A stretch of DNA of 64,000 bases from Lycium barbarum (GCF_019175385.1 NC_083345.1:113818480-113882479), one strand, 5' to 3'. Shown: positions 23,522-36,209, counted from the first letter of the stretch. Notes: generated from the sequence alone by a model not told the origin. A program made the numbers and translations.

Positions 23522-24823
23522 GATAGGATGTAGTACTTAATTGGCAATGTAATATGGCACCAAACAATGTCTCTTTTTGGATGCTTATTTTGGCAATCTG
23601 CTACTTGTATGTAGCAGTAAACAATTAGTACTTAATGTTTGCTTTTGGCTACTTTGGTAATCTGCTACTTGTATGTAGCAGTATTAGGATAGGATGTAGT
23701 ACTTAATGTTTGCTTTTGGCTACTTGTATGCTAACTTTGAGCTCATTCTTGAACATGTTAATATATTAACTACTATTTGGGGTTACTTTGTGCCCATTAT
23801 ATACCTGTTGTGGTGTTTAAACAGTTCTGCTAATGTAATTATAGCTGCTGTTGGTGTTGAATAACATTGACCTACCTGTTGTTGGCAATAATATGTAGCT
23901 TAAACAGAGCATTGTTGGCAGATTTTTATGCAACTGTGTGAGCTCAAAACAGAGCATTATTGGCAAATACAGTATAGACAAAACAACATTTCATTTCATT
24001 TCATTCAAAATGTTGGTTTACATGAGTGACTGTTGGCCAAAGTTCAGCCATGCCAAAATACAAAATTGTCACAACAATGCAGTAACCAAATTACGTTCCG
24101 ACAATCCTAACAATATTACAACTACACAACTTAGCAAAAGGCAAGTACTTAAGGAGCACATATTGTACTGCTCCATCTAACAATTTGGCTTGATTTTCCG
24201 TATCCCGAGCATCACAAAACCAACAACAATGGCAGCAACAATGAGCATATTTCTCGCTCGAATTCTTTTCTCCTCAAAAGCCTTCACTTTCTTCAACAAA
24301 CCCCACATCACCCTATTTGCTTGCGCAGGGTGCCTATTTTCAATTCAAAAGAAATAATCACAACCACCCATTTTCTACAAAACTAATTTTCAACCCAACA
24401 ATTAATCATCTAATAAATAATTAAATAAGGAATGAATGAAGATATAAGTTTACCTTTGGTATTTTACAACATAAAAATCTGCGACCTGGGTTTAATTGGG
24501 TCCAAGAAGTCTTCAATAATGCTTCATTACCACATCTACAATACCGGGCATGTTATTCAAAAATTCCATGAAAGAGTCAGATAAGCTCGACATAATAGTA
24601 ACAGCAATGGCACGAACGAGATGAAGCAGAAAATATTAGCTTGAATTTGAGGGAAAAAATTGGTCATGAAAAGGGGCTAAAATTAGGGCTAAATTGGATT
24701 TTATTTTGAAGTGGAAAAGATGATATGTATAAATGGGGAAGTAATAATACCGTTGGCTGCCACATAGGATTAAAAAAAAGGTTACACGCGCATTTTCTTG
24801 ACTGATAACACGCAACATGCCAA

Positions 24824-24949
24824 TGGTGCAAAAATTGTCTAACTGGAACAGGTATTACCCACCTTAAGTGTCTAAATGAAATAAGGTCCACTTTAGGTGC
24901 TCAAGTGAAAGAACTGGACGACCACAGATGTCTACCGATGGGTTTGGTC
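24824..24949 (-). repeat. MULE right terminal inverted repeat
   Basis: The inverse copy of 19242-19367 with few substitutions (e.g. GGCCAAACC/GACCAAACC, GTGGACG/GTGGACC). Confidence 0.95.
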
Positions 24950-24958
24950 TTAAGAAAA

Positions 24959-25448
24959 TAGAAAAAAGAGGGGAAAGTTGGGCCATGTTTAACAGATTGA
25001 ATTATGATCCATTATTTGACATAAATGACCCAATCCATTCTGACCATATCACACTTTGTGCGAATTGGGTCATATGACCCGTTTATTGATGGAAAAATTA
25101 CCTAATGTAACTGGTTATGCAGCATAATTACACTTCATAGAGGTACTTCTAAATAATTACAAAATATAACTATATTTTACATTTTGTAGCATAATACACA
25201 TATCCCTAAGTTGTTGGCATAATTCTTGTATGCGCAGATGTTGTGTATATGCTACCAGTGTATATACAATGTATTAGTGTATATACATTGTGTATACAAT
25301 GTATATAAGTGTATATATATTGATACTGTAAACGCGCTCATACAACGTATATGCTAGTCTAAAAGAGTGTGCATTCAGTGTAAATGTTACGTTTTGAAAG
25401 AAAAAAAATATTCTTAAGTTTTGAAAAAAACATAATGTCGCTAGTTAC
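24959..25448. other. Remaining GLR intron 2 sequence
   Basis: No gene. It has GTGTATATACAATGTATA-type AT-rich near-palindromes at 25250-25320. Confidence 0.5.
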
Positions 25449-26222
25449 CTGAAATGTTTGATTTTCGAAAAGAGGCACCACTGATTTTTGATTTCTCCAT
25501 AGCGATGGCTAATGCAGTAGCTGAATCATAAGCCCATAGTCCATACACATCCAATTCCGCATTAATAATTGTTGGATTTTCTTTTCTAAACTTCCATCTA
25601 GTAGTAAAATCCTCAACCTTTTTATTTCTTGGGACATAAGTTTTCACACCACTAACACCTTGCATGGATTCAATAACTAAAGAATCCATGGAATTCAGTT
25701 GGTTTGCCATAGCATCAGTAGTAATCCAAACAAATCCTTCACTCATCATATCAAGTTCCTTAGCCACTGTAAGAAGACTTGAACCAAGTGAATTTGGCAT
25801 ATGTACAATAAACACTCTAGTTTGCATGTTCATCAACTTCAATAGTTCAGATTTTATTTGATCAACAGTGGCGAATTCAGAAATCACACTTCCATAAGGA
25901 ATATGTGCGTTTATTTTTTCCAATGCATCTGCTAAAAATGGTATAATTCCTTCTCCAAACTGATTGTCAATGTAAATAGGCACAACTTGTCTCCATCCAA
26001 ATGATTGGATTATTGAACTTATAGGATTTATTTGAGATGAATCGTTTTGAGTTGCACGAACGAAATATGGATTGCGAAATGATGAGAGTGAGGGACTTGT
26101 AGCTGAAAATGAGATGATTGGAACTTGAGATTTTTCTCCTAAATTGATTATGAAATCAGCTTGCATGGATGATATTGGACCTATTATGGCTTCCACTTCA
26201 ACATTCTTCAATAGATCAAGTG

Positions 26223-29200
26223 CTGCATTTCCAAAGAAAGAATTAAAGGCAAATGATAAGAAAAGCATTACATAGCATTAATTCTGCATGTGCACTAATA
26301 TCTCTAGATCCTACGCGTAGGTAGGATTACACTAGACTTGTTATTATTGTTGACAATATACAGAAAATGGTGAAAAATATCCCTAAATTATTAAAAATAG
26401 GTTATTTTTACCTTGTGTTAAATTTTGGTACCAATTAAATCCTTGCCGTATAATTTTTGGACCATACTTACCTTTAATACTTAGGACGAGTCACATGAGC
26501 ATACACACATAACAAATTATAATGTATTTAATGTTCATGTGACCAGTTGTTCGTACTATGGGTAGGTATGATCCAAAAAAAAAGACCCCAGAGACTTAAT
26601 TGGTATTGAAATTTAACGGAGGTAAAGCGGCCTAATTTTTTTTTATTATTTATTTATAGTTTAAGAGCGATTTTGGCTCTTTTTAATATAATATTTTAGG
26701 TCACCTAAAAAGTAATTACATGTAATTTCTAATTACTTAAAAAATTTAAGAAATTGTTCGTGCAGTGACACCAACATTTTTGTATGAATTTAGAAGCTGA
26801 GCCAGAACCTTTTGGTTATGGGTTTTGGATAGCAATTTTTTTACTGGGTTCTAAATACTTATTTGTACATATTAAATGAATCATTTAATACAAAGACAAA
26901 ATTTAAGCCAAAATCACTGAATTCTGCCAAACCGATAATTACAGTTCTGCCCCTTATTTATGATTAACCTATTCCACTATTCATGTCATGATCATGCATG
27001 TAATCACAAATCATGCTAAATGTGCTTTACATTAGGGTGTGTTTGGTGCCAAGGAAAATATTAGATCGAAGTTTCGAGTCACGTGGAAAACAAATAAGAA
27101 CACTATTGATGCTTCTCCTGATTTTGGTGCAATAGTTAAAATAAAGTAGTTAGGACTTAAATGTGTAAAAGAGGTTTTCAAACGTTTCCATGGTTTTAGT
27201 AGCTATAAAATATTAGTAGTAAATTATAGGAAAAAGTTAGTTAACAATAGAAAGTTTTAAATCTATCTATACTCTTTTTTGTTTTAATTCTAGGCTCAAC
27301 AAACCTGTCATTTAAATTATTAAGACCTGCTGTTGATATTTAAAAATTTTGACCTTACCTAACCTGAAAGTTCTAAATGTTACAAGAAGAAACCAAAATT
27401 AGAATCCAAGTCAGATGAGTCAGTGCCATATGTTTCCCATGCATGTACCTATATAATTATGTTAGTTACGAATTATATATTCAAAAAAAGGTTATGTCAA
27501 CATAATAATCTATATTAATCACTTCTGAGAACAACTTCTTGTTTAAGTTACTATAAGTCTTTAATTTGAACTGGTCAAATTGACTAACAAGAAATATTTG
27601 TGTGGTACCACTCTACAATGATATTCTATTCTCCTATTATAAAATCTTTAGTACTAATATTTACTCTAAACTCCTTAAGTACAGGTTGAAAAAGTCAGGA
27701 AGTCAACATCAAATTGGTTAGCTATTTAATTAGTATGAATTATTTTTCAATCTTACGTGTATCAATCTAACACTAGAACAACATTAATAGAATGCCAAAT
27801 TAAAATCATGACGTGACTTATAGTGTAATTCATGAAAAGCTTTTGCTGTCATTGACTTCACGGAAATAAAAATACACATATATTTAACTTGGAGGAGATT
27901 ATTTTTGACTTATAGCATATTGGCCAAGCTGTTAAAATTAATTTATTCTAAAAAATATTTGTTAGTAAAAGTACTTTTAAAAGAAGTGTTTCGTAGAATA
28001 ACAATTTGTGTTTGGTTAAATCAGTTCCAAGTGTTTTTTTATTTTTTGTTTTTTGTATTTGATTTTCGAAGTGTCGAGTTACAAAAGGATATACATAAAA
28101 GTTATCACATATTTATGTATTAGCAAGGTAACACACAAAAAAGGTTAAACACTTATTTATGTTAATAAATTAATATTATATTCAATAAAATATGAGATAT
28201 TTAAAATATTAACATTATTTAAATGGATAATGAGCCTACATATTATGATTTGTATTTTTTATTTTAGTTTAATAACTCTCAAATTTAACTTCTTAATCGT
28301 ATATGTCTACCAATAAGTAGAGAGACAAATCTAAACAGTAAAAAAAAAAAAAACAACACTAAAAACTGTCATTGGTACTGTTCTGATATTTAAATTAATA
28401 GAGCAAACTTGTGGGTCGAATACTATAATTGGCTGGGAAAAAAACAACCTTCTATATATTTGAATCAAATCCTGTTTCCAATAGTGCACATAATCTTATA
28501 TTTGTAAATATTCTCACATTAATCATTTCTCTTGCTTATTGTTAACATAGCACATATAATATAAGAATATGAACATATAATAGATAACTACTGAAATCTA
28601 GAAAGTCACTGTAAATATGAATTTTTAATATGAGTATTCTTGTCCTAAAAAGGTAAAATCAAAAGCACATATTTTCAGGAAAAGCTGCTTTCTTTCATCT
28701 TCTGCCTTGTGTTACTATTCAAGAACACTTATTTTTTTTTATTAAAAGCTTGACCAAATAGCTTCTTTCTCTAAAATAAGTGCTGTTTTAATTTATCTTA
28801 ATTTTGCCTCTCTTAAATTTGGCCAAACAAGTTATTAGTACGTATACTATTATGAAGTTTTCTTAGGTTGATTTTCTTGGTGCAATCAAAATGCTTATTG
28901 TTATAAGAAATTCTTGTGCAAAAACACAATGATGGATGTAGAAATTGTTCTTTGATCCAAACTAAAGGATGTAGATGTATCATGGCTTTAGTGATAATAA
29001 TACGAATATTCAAAATTTTCTAAATAGCTCTTGATGCACTAAACCATGGTCAGTTTAAAATAAATGTATGCATATATACAACCAACTTTATGTTATTCTA
29101 ATGTTGGGAATTTGCATTTTCAAATATTAATGTCTCATATTCTTTTTGAAATTTTATCGTTCCCCTTTCAGTTAATTTCTTATTCTCTCCAACCCCCCCT

Positions 29201-29410
29201 CTCCTCCCAAAAAAAAAAATGGAAATCATAAGGAGTATCGAGTTTTTGTTTGGTTCACTAATGTGAATTTTTTTAATATCATGTTAATTGACCGACAACA
29301 GAGATAACTTCTCTTCTAGAGGGTAATATCAAAATAAAGTTACAATATACTGTAATGAGTAGAACTCTTTATACTATCAGTGCATATAACTTAAACTCAT
29401 ATCTACGTAC
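26223..29410. other. GLR intron 1 with MITE-like fragments
   Basis: A 3.2-kb intron bounded by GTACGTAG (minus-strand donor at 29410) and AATGCAG (acceptor at 26223). It holds a partial TTAGGGTGTGTTTGGTGCCAAGGAAAATATT MITE end near 27034 and a possible hAT-type MITE (27905-28830). Otherwise nothing is recognisable. Confidence 0.5.
27905..28830. mobile_element. Possible GGCCAA-type MITE or element remnant in GLR intron 1
   Basis: The left part has TTGGCCAAGCTGTTAAAA. The right part has AAATTTGGCCAAACAAGTTATT, in inverse orientation, with matching AAAAGTACTTTTAAAAGAAG / AAATAAGTGCTGTTTT stretches inside. This is the same style as the element at 59371-59718. I could not fix the target duplication. 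Confidence 0.35.
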
Positions 29411-29760
29411 CTGCAGCAGCAGCGCCAACAATGTCTCTCTTCGAGTCACGGTTATGGAGAACCACCCTAGTCTTATAATCAGAGCCATGATCAGAGCTAT
29501 AAAAATCAGATAAAGCCATCGAAATACAGGTCAAGCCCATTTTCCCAAACCATTCATCCATGTCCAACACAACTCCCACATTTATGGGAACTGTTGATGA
29601 TTTGTTCTGTGCCGTGGCCATTTCCATGGAGAAAAATATACCTAAACATTGCAAGAAAAAAGAGAAGGAGATTGAGAAAATAATGGCTTTGCTAGTTTTC
29701 TTTCTCATCTCGACAAAAGATGCCTTTTGAGTAATCTTGATTGGTTGGACAAGACTTGAG

Positions 29761-29767
29761 ATTTATA
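29761..29767 (-). promoter_or_regulatory. Putative TATA box of the GLR gene
   Basis: The minus strand reads CTCTATAAATCTC, with TATAAAT 53 nt before the ATG at 29708. That spacing allows a short 5'UTR. It is predicted from sequence only. Confidence 0.4.
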
Positions 29768-29770
29768 GAG

Positions 29771-31601
29771 AATATTAATTTGACTACTATACATTATATC
29801 AATTTAATAATAAGTTTACCTACAAACTTTAGGGATCTTGGGATTATATTAGATCATTGTCGCTACTAAGACAAATTTTAAATTATTTTGTGATTATGTA
29901 GCTTTCAGATGTATAGTAGTCAATGGCGGAGATATGATCAAAGTTTTGAGTTCGGCAGAACTGAATAGCTTTAGCTTAGAAAATTACATCCAATGACCTT
30001 GGAAATGAAATATATGATCTTGAACTTTTGACTCATACGCTTGCCCCATGAGCAAATCTTGAAGGTCAAAAGTCAAAATTTGCTAGACTTGAAGTTTTTA
30101 TCATAGAACAAGCGAGGTCAAAAGTTCAAGATCAGTGCACCTTCAAAACTATTCTTGTATATCACCCGCTTGAGCTCAGATCTTATATTTATATTAGAAA
30201 TCTTATTTAATATGTATAATAATTTATTGGAATGTATACTAATTTCATGTAACAACTTGTTTATGGTGACTTTTGGGCATGCAAATAGCACTATCATACC
30301 CCTAAGGCTTTCTTCTCTCCCTCTCTTCTAACTAACATCAACAGCCAAAAGTTTCAATTGGTCAAAGCCAAAAAGCGAGCTGTTCAAATTTTGAGGAAAC
30401 AATTAAGGGAAAACGACTAGACTACCAACTTCGTAGCCAAACCCAGACAACTATATTTCATATTGTGATACTATCTTTTAATTAGTAAAAAATTACACAT
30501 ATATATAAATAATCTAACTTTAAGAGTGTATTAATTTATATGGGGAGAAACATTTTTTATATTTCAGATTTTTTTTTTCTCATTTTTGATTGATCACAAT
30601 ATTTTTTCTAAGAAAACAATTCTCTTAAAAATCTGGAAAATAACTTCTTTGAGAGTGCACCAAAAAAAATCAGTAAGTAGCATTCCATGTTGAATGTCTC
30701 ATCCCCACCACGACACTCCACCCCCATAGTGTCTACCTAGATTATATATAATTGCTCTAGGAATAATATTTTATGCCTTCGCACTGAATACTAGAAAATA
30801 AATAAGTAAATCACTTTTTTGTTATAGGAAAACAATTTTTCTTCATACCAAATCTTCATACCAAACACACTGTAAACTCCTCATTTTATCCTTAACAGTG
30901 ATATCTTTGTATAGCTACATAAATCTCATGTTCAACAGCACAAGATTCAAAAGCTTTTTTTTTGTTTCTTAAACTTCGTTCTCATAATCAAACTATACCA
31001 CATCAATTAAAAATAAATGGTGTATATGATAATTGTCGTCGAGAACAAACATGTAGTACAAAGTGATTAAAACAGATGGAGTATATGATAATTGGTGTCG
31101 ATATAGTAAACATGTAGTACAAATAATATCATTTGGGATGTTGGGCAACATTTGGAATGGGATATGAGGGGCTGGGGGGAGTTTCGGCACCATTGCGTCA
31201 TATTTGGAATTCCAAATTTTTACTGGTGCAGCAGGCCTTCAATGTGATCGTGAAGTGGAAGTCGCGATCAATCACGTACACGGGATCAAGAATGTTTCTG
31301 AGGTATTGTAGTGCGATTGTGCCCGGGGGGTCGCAATCGTGAAGAAAAAGTCTGCATATACCAAAGTCAAGTCATTGTACTTGATATTTGAAATATATGA
31401 TTTAGCATTTGTAACACTTGTTTGTTACTTACATTGTATTACTTGTAGGTAAGATGTTAAGATAGCGATCTCGCGCTCTTTTAGCTGGGTGTGTTTTCCA
31501 TTAAGCAGATAACGACTCCATAATACTAAGCACTTCTCAGGTAAGACAAGTAGTTGATGCACTGCGCCGGCAAGATTCTTTGAGTAAGAATCCCATGATA
31601 A
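29771..31601. other. Intergenic region upstream of the GLR gene
   Basis: No coding region supported. A diverged copy of the TATGGGGAGAAACATTTTT...CTTCATACCAAACACAC MITE type lies at about 30530-30875. The stretch 30060-30175 (CAAAATTTGCTAGACTTGAAG..) recurs in diverged form at 59110-59205. 31130-31345 is GC-richer and probably an old retroelement scrap. Confidence 0.45.
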
Positions 31602-31951
31602 TGTTGGAGTTCATATACATGTGGCACTGAGAGTAAACAATCAGATGTAGTGGATCCCACACGAAGTCTTTGTATGCCTTGTATATATATTAAGTGTATA
31701 TTTATGTATAGAGTTGTGCAATGTAGTAAGAGTGATAGCTGAGCCCAATGTATGTATGAGCCCATTCTTTCTTTATTTCTTTCCGGGTCTGGCCCGTCAT
31801 ATATAAGGACATTAGATCCTTCTGGATGATTTTTTCTCAAATTTTTCTATCAATGAAACTTCTGGATGATTTTTTCTCTTCTTTCTCTCATTTCATCTCA
31901 AAGCCCTAGTTACATTTTACTCAATATAGGTTCAAATTCATCATTTTAACA
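31602..31951 (+). repeat. 5' LTR of the Copia element
   Basis: 350 bp, TGTTGGAGTTCATATACATG...TCATTTTAACA. It includes a TATATAAGGAC box near 31800 and a tandem copy of TTCTGGATGATTTTTTCTC at about 31820-31880, absent from the 3' LTR. Confidence 0.9.
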
Positions 31952-31964
31952 TGGTATTAAAGCG
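31952..31964 (+). promoter_or_regulatory. Variant Copia primer binding site
   Basis: TGGTATTAAAGCG follows the LTR end directly. It differs from the usual TGGTATCAGAGC at two positions, either decay or an altered tRNA-Met site. Confidence 0.7.
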
Positions 31965-32383
31965 AAGCTTCTGCTTCTCCGTGTGTTTCTCTACCTAGGG
32001 ATCTTACGATGCGATTTCGTTAGGTTTAAGTTTTTTATTTTGGGATTTGTTTCGTGATTTTTTTCAAAGTGTGATTGTTCGATGAAGATTTGTGTTCCAT
32101 GGTGAGGCTTGTACTGCAAATTTGCAGTGTTTCTTCTTCGTTTGTGCTAAGAGCATCGATTATTGGTGATTTTCGAGATTTTCGAGTACTATCAAGTTGT
32201 ATTTCGATTTTGCGGTTGTTGAACAATGGGTAAATCTGTTCCTTGTTCATATGTGCGTAGTTTCTTGTTAATTGTGGATTTACTTCTGGTTTGATAAAAC
32301 GTTTTCATTTGCCTAGTTATTTTCATGAAGTTTTTATTGTTTAAATATGGTTTTCTCGATTAAATTCTATTAATTAGACTATC

Positions 32384-33416
32384 ATGGTGAACAATAACTC
32401 TTCGACTGATGGAACACCTGCGAACACTAGTGTAGCTGGAACCTCGACTACAACTACCCAAGATTACTTTAACCCTCTGTATTTGTCATCATCTGATGTA
32501 CCTGGAATCTTTCTTGTACCTGTACCTTTCTCTAGAACTGGTTTTGGGGGATGGAATAGAAACATGATAGTGTCTTTATCAGCTAGAAACAAGATAGGGC
32601 TTATTGATGGCTCTTGCCCATAGCCTGCTGAGGATTCTCCTCAGTTTAGAGAATGGGACATATGCAACAATATGGTCATATCTTGGCTCACTAGCTCTTT
32701 GAATCCTGACATTGCTGAGAGTGTACAGTATTCAGACACTGCTTAGAGTATTTGGACTCTACTATGTACAAGGTATGGTTCTGTTAGTGGGACAAAAATT
32801 TTTGAACTCAAAATGGAGTTAGCATCCACTAGTCAGGGTTCTTTGGACATTGCCTCATATTTCAACAAACTTAAGAAGTTGTGGATGAGCTCAGGTTCCT
32901 ATCAATACATATACTTGTGCTGCCAAAACTGGTCTTCAGATGAAAGATGAGGAAAATAAGGTGTATCAATTCTTAATGAGGCTAAATGAGACATACATTG
33001 GGGTTAGGAGAAACTTGCTAATGATGCAGCCCTTTCCTTCTCTTGACTCTGCATATAACATCCTACTCCAGGATGAGAGACGGAGACAAGTGACTTTCAC
33101 TACCCGATTGTCACCTAATTCAGCCTCTTTACATGCTTCTCTTAACAAAAGACCACCTATTTCATATTCTTACCCTTCCAAGCCCTATAATCCAAGAGTT
33201 AACTTTGAACAGGATAAGTCATCCTTGTTTTACAAGTATTGCAAGAGGACTGGGCACTTGATGGAAAAGTGCTACAGGCTTCATGGATACCCACCTGATT
33301 TTAAGTTTACCAATTCCAAGGGTAAGAAAGTAGCTGCTAGTGTTGAGGTGCAGACTTCTATTCTTGCCCTATTCAACCTTCTGTTTAGTCAGCTCATTCT
33401 AGTGCTGATAACCTAG
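32384..33416 (+). pseudogene. Copia gag remnant with zinc knuckle
   Basis: The first part (32384-32623) carries DYFNPLYLSSSDVPGIFLVP and ARNKIGLIDGSCP, the signature of the Copia gag N-terminal domain, and ends at a TAG where PRP would follow. After two more breaks the frame 32940-33416 continues with MRLNETYIGVRRNLLMMQPF and a zinc knuckle CKRTGHLMEKCYRLHGYP preceded by FYKYC (CX2CX4HX4C). Gag would form particles and bind RNA. Several stops make it non-functional. Confidence 0.8.
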
Positions 33417-33599
33417 CTTTGTTTCTTGCTGGTTTAAACAAAGAACAATGTGATCAGGTTGTGCAACTAATGCTGGGGCATCACATTTATCCAGAATCTC
33501 ATGCCAGCCTCATGGCTTCTGCTAACTTTGCTGGTACTTTCCTCTCTCTACCACTTGTATACCTATGTCATATGGTGCTTGTATGATTACTGAGGTAGA

Positions 33600-33840
33600 T
33601 AGGTGCATTTGAATTATAGATTCTGGAGCCACTGACCACATGACTTCCAATAAGAACTTATTGTTTAATATTCAACTCCTTATTGTCCCATATTTGGTTA
33701 GTCTTCCCAATGGTTATAAGGTTAAGGCCACCTCCACTGGTTTACTTAAATTCCTTTCCCTTACTCTTTATCATGTCCTTTACATAACTATTTTTCATTA
33801 CAATCTCATTTTTGTTTCCAAATTTATTTCTTAATTAGAC
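33600..33840 (+). pseudogene. Copia protease fragment
   Basis: IIDSGATDHMTSNKNLLFN, the aspartic protease DSGA motif and following HMT, is readable from 33615, preceded by an in-frame TGA/TAG-type break. It runs into SLPNGYKVKATSTG and then decays. It would have processed the polyprotein. Confidence 0.75.
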
Positions 33841-34075
33841 TGTTTTGTTCTTTTTACCAAAATTTCCTGTATTATACAGGCCCTTTCAATGAAGAGGCCT
33901 ATGGAGATTGGTACTGGACAATGGTCTCTATAAGCTTGTGCAAACATCTGCTAAATCTAGTGATGGTGTTCATCTTTCCCCTATTTCCTCTAGTGATGTT
34001 CTTTCTACTTTTTAATGTAATTTCTCTCCAGTTTGTCCTAGAGGAAACAGTAATCCCCCTCATCTTGATAATTTC

Positions 34076-34900
34076 ATGTTTGACCTACCTCCTTCCCTAA
34101 GTGGCTCTAGGTCTACTTCTTTATGTCCTACTTCCTTAGATAATGCTACTACATCTGAACCACACTCATATCAACAAGCAGCTTCTATTCCTGCTTGGCA
34201 GCAGGCTATGAGGGCTGAGTTTGAGGCCTTACAGGCCAATAACACTTGGTCTAGTACTCCTTCGCATGCTGGGAAGAAGTTTATTAGTTGTAAGTGGGTT
34301 TATAAAATCAAGTACAAGGTTGATGGGTCTGTTGAAAGATATAAGGCTAGATTAGTGGTTAGGGGAGACACTCAACTCGAAGGGGTGGATTTTAATGAAA
34401 CCTTCTCAAATGTTATTAAGTTTTCCACTATAAAATGCCTTGTTGCTTGGAAAAAAGGCTAGCCCCTCTTTCAAGTTGATGTAAAAAATGCCTTTTTGCA
34501 TGGTGACTTGGAGGAGGAGGTCTATATGAAGCTTTCTCCTAGTTTGTCCACTGATTATCCTACTGGTTATTCTTCCCCTTTGGTGTGTCATCTTCAGAAA
34601 TCATTGTATGGCCCGAGACAAGCTTCTAGACAGTGGTATGCCAAGCTGTCTCAAGCACTTCACTCTACGGTATACTCTCATTCCTCTAATAACCATTCTT
34701 TGTTCATTAAACACTCTTCTTCACACAGATCAGTTAATGGTTTTTGCGTTCTCTTGGGTGGATCTCTTATTTCTTGGAAAGCCAAGAAGCAACGTGTTGT
34801 TTCTCTCTCTTCAGCTGAGGCTGAGTATAGATTTTCGAGTAAAGTGGTTGCTGAATTGGATAAAGTGGTTGCTGAATTGGTTTGGTTGTTGAGAGTTTGA
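34076..34900 (+). pseudogene. Copia reverse transcriptase and RNase H fragments
   Basis: Frames together give AWQQAMRAEFEALQANNTW, KFISCKWVYKIKYKVDGSVE, FQVDVKNAFLHGDLEEEVYM, QKSLYGPRQASRQWYAKL (RT fingers and palm), then a jump over the YVDD region to NGFCVLLGGSLISWKAKKQ and VSLSSAEAEYR (RNase H). The catalytic YVDD motif is deleted. A 21-bp duplication (AAAGTGGTTGCTGAATTGG) occurs at 34841-34880. Confidence 0.8.
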
Positions 34901-35183
34901 TATTGGTGTTTCAATTTCTGCCCCTGTTCCAGTTTTTGTGACAACAAGCAGCTATACACATTGCCAAGAATCCGGTATTCCATGAGATGACTCAACATAT
35001 CGAGGTGGATTGCTATTTCATTTGCACAAAGCTTGTTGATGGCCTAGTTGAGCTGTTTCATGTTCCCACTTGCTCACAGTTAGTTGATGTTTTTACCAAA
35101 GCTTTGACCGGTCTTGTTCGTCATACAATCTTGCTCAAGTTGGTTGTTCAAGCCCCCCTCCAACCTGCGGGGTGGGGTGGGGT

Positions 35184-35521
35184 TGTTGTAGTTTATAATA
35201 CACGTGGAACTAAGAGTACACAATCAGATGTAGTGATCCCACCTGAAGCCTTTGTATGTCTTGTATTTATATTCAGTATATATTTATGTATAGTGCTGTG
35301 CAACGTAGTAGGAGTGATAGGTGAGCCCAATGTATGTATGAGCTCATTCTTTCTATATTTCTTTCCGAGTCTGGCCTATTGTATATAAGGACATTAGATC
35401 CTTCTAGATGAACTAATGAATTTTTTTCTCAGATTTTACTATTAACGAAACTTTCTCTAATTTCATCTCAAAATCCTCATTAGATTTTACTCAATATTGA
35501 TTCAAATTCATCATTTTAACA
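35184..35521 (+). repeat. 3' LTR of the Copia element
   Basis: 338 bp, matches 31602-31951 apart from substitutions and small indels. Preceded by the polypurine tract at 35169-35183. Its end is at 35521, followed by GATAG. Confidence 0.9.
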
Positions 35522-36209
35522 GATAGACAAACGGCTAATGCACCAAAGCTCGATAAGAGATGTATGTTACCGAACCCAATGCTCCATAACAATTATTTAG
35601 CAGCAACAACATGAATTTTATTTGTTTAGCAGTTTATTCAGTAATTTGAGCTTATATGTGTATCTAATTTGATACTTTGATTTAGAAGCTTACTTGTATA
35701 GGTGATTTATTATGTCATTATTCACTGCTATTTTGAATGCTTGTCTCAAGGGTAAGACACGGGCAGGTTGAAGATCTTACTAGGTCATTTGATTTTGACT
35801 CACCATTTACCGGAGTTGAGATGACGCGAATCCAATCTTATCTCCAGAGCTATACCTATATCTTATGAAAATTTTGATTCTCCTTAACTTAGTTAATAAA
35901 TAAGGCGGGATGAAGATCCTGATTTGGACCCTTGTTATCAAACTTATAATCGTAAAGAACTCAGAATCATACATAGTCAAACGATCCAAACTAGGTTGAG
36001 AGCACCGAAACATCTCCTTTCTTTTTACTACCAGTCAAAGAGGAATGAAAAATGTCAGGCAAGGAGTAGATACCCGAGAGACTGAGTCCATAGTCAAGAG
36101 GGAAAGAATACATTGCTACTACCGGGTCTCGTTGTTTTTGTCTTTTAGATTGCGCACTTTAATCTTCAAAATAGCAACCGAAATAGTTGTCCCTATTGCA
36201 TTTTAGATA

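Larger units (their letters stand above)
19242..24949 (+). mobile_element. Complete autonomous-type Mutator-like element (MULE) in GLR intron 2
   Basis: Inverted repeats of 126 bp (19242-19367 and 24824-24949) begin G(G/A)CCAAACCCATCGGTAGAC and differ at only a few positions. A perfect 9-bp duplication TTAAGAAAA flanks the element (19233-19241 and 24950-24958), diagnostic of Mutator transposition. Between the TIRs is a four-exon transposase gene on the plus strand (19976-23521). 23522-24823 is AT-rich non-coding sequence. The element is 5708 bp and accounts for most of the 6.6-kb intron; without it the intron would be about 0.9 kb. The high TIR similarity and perfect TSD indicate a fairly recent insertion. 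Confidence 0.95.
16351..29708 (-). pseudogene. Glutamate receptor-like (GLR) cation channel gene, disrupted and lacking its last exon
   Basis: Plant GLRs are plasma-membrane or endomembrane ligand-gated cation/Ca2+ channels. Exons by splice sites and homology: E1 29708-29411 (signal peptide plus VPINVGVVLDMD, start of the ANF/periplasmic-binding domain), E2 26222-25449 (VEAIIGP, SFSATSPSLSS, DVYGLWAYDSATALAIAM), E3 18835-18371 (GWVIPTNGKKLKIGVP, GYCIDVFDAVMDALPY), E4 17728-17420 (VVGDTTIVANRS, LPYTESAV, M1 helix, pore), E5 16756-16351 (M3, SYTTSLTSMLTV, FDEIPYVKLFLANYC). Phases of E1/E2/E3 fit. Lesions: E3 has TAT TAA after QLQSP with a deletion shifting frame. The E4 donor reads GCAGTAATT where GCAG-GTAATT is needed. 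E5 has TAA after ETVGY plus a 1-nt loss. The final exon (M4, tail) is not found; a Copia element begins in its place. Probably a clade 2-like GLR. Pseudogene very likely. Confidence 0.9.
31602..35521 (+). mobile_element. Copia LTR retrotransposon, both LTRs present, internally deleted and decayed
   Basis: 5' LTR 31602-31951 and 3' LTR 35184-35521, both TGTTG...TTTTAACA, flanked by GATAA and GATAG (5-bp target duplication with one mismatch). PBS at 31952, polypurine tract GGGGTGGGGTGGGG before the 3' LTR. The interior of about 3.2 kb carries gag, protease, RT and RNase H fragments in the Copia order, with stops and with most of integrase and much of RT deleted. The LTRs differ at many positions and by small indels, so the insertion is old. 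It predates the segmental duplication, because the last ~50 bp of its 3' LTR start the second copy at 53368. Confidence 0.9.

Noticed and set aside
35807..36013. Minus-strand 68-codon frame conserved at 53706-53912
   Set aside because: Its conservation follows from the segmental duplication. No start context, domain or wider support.
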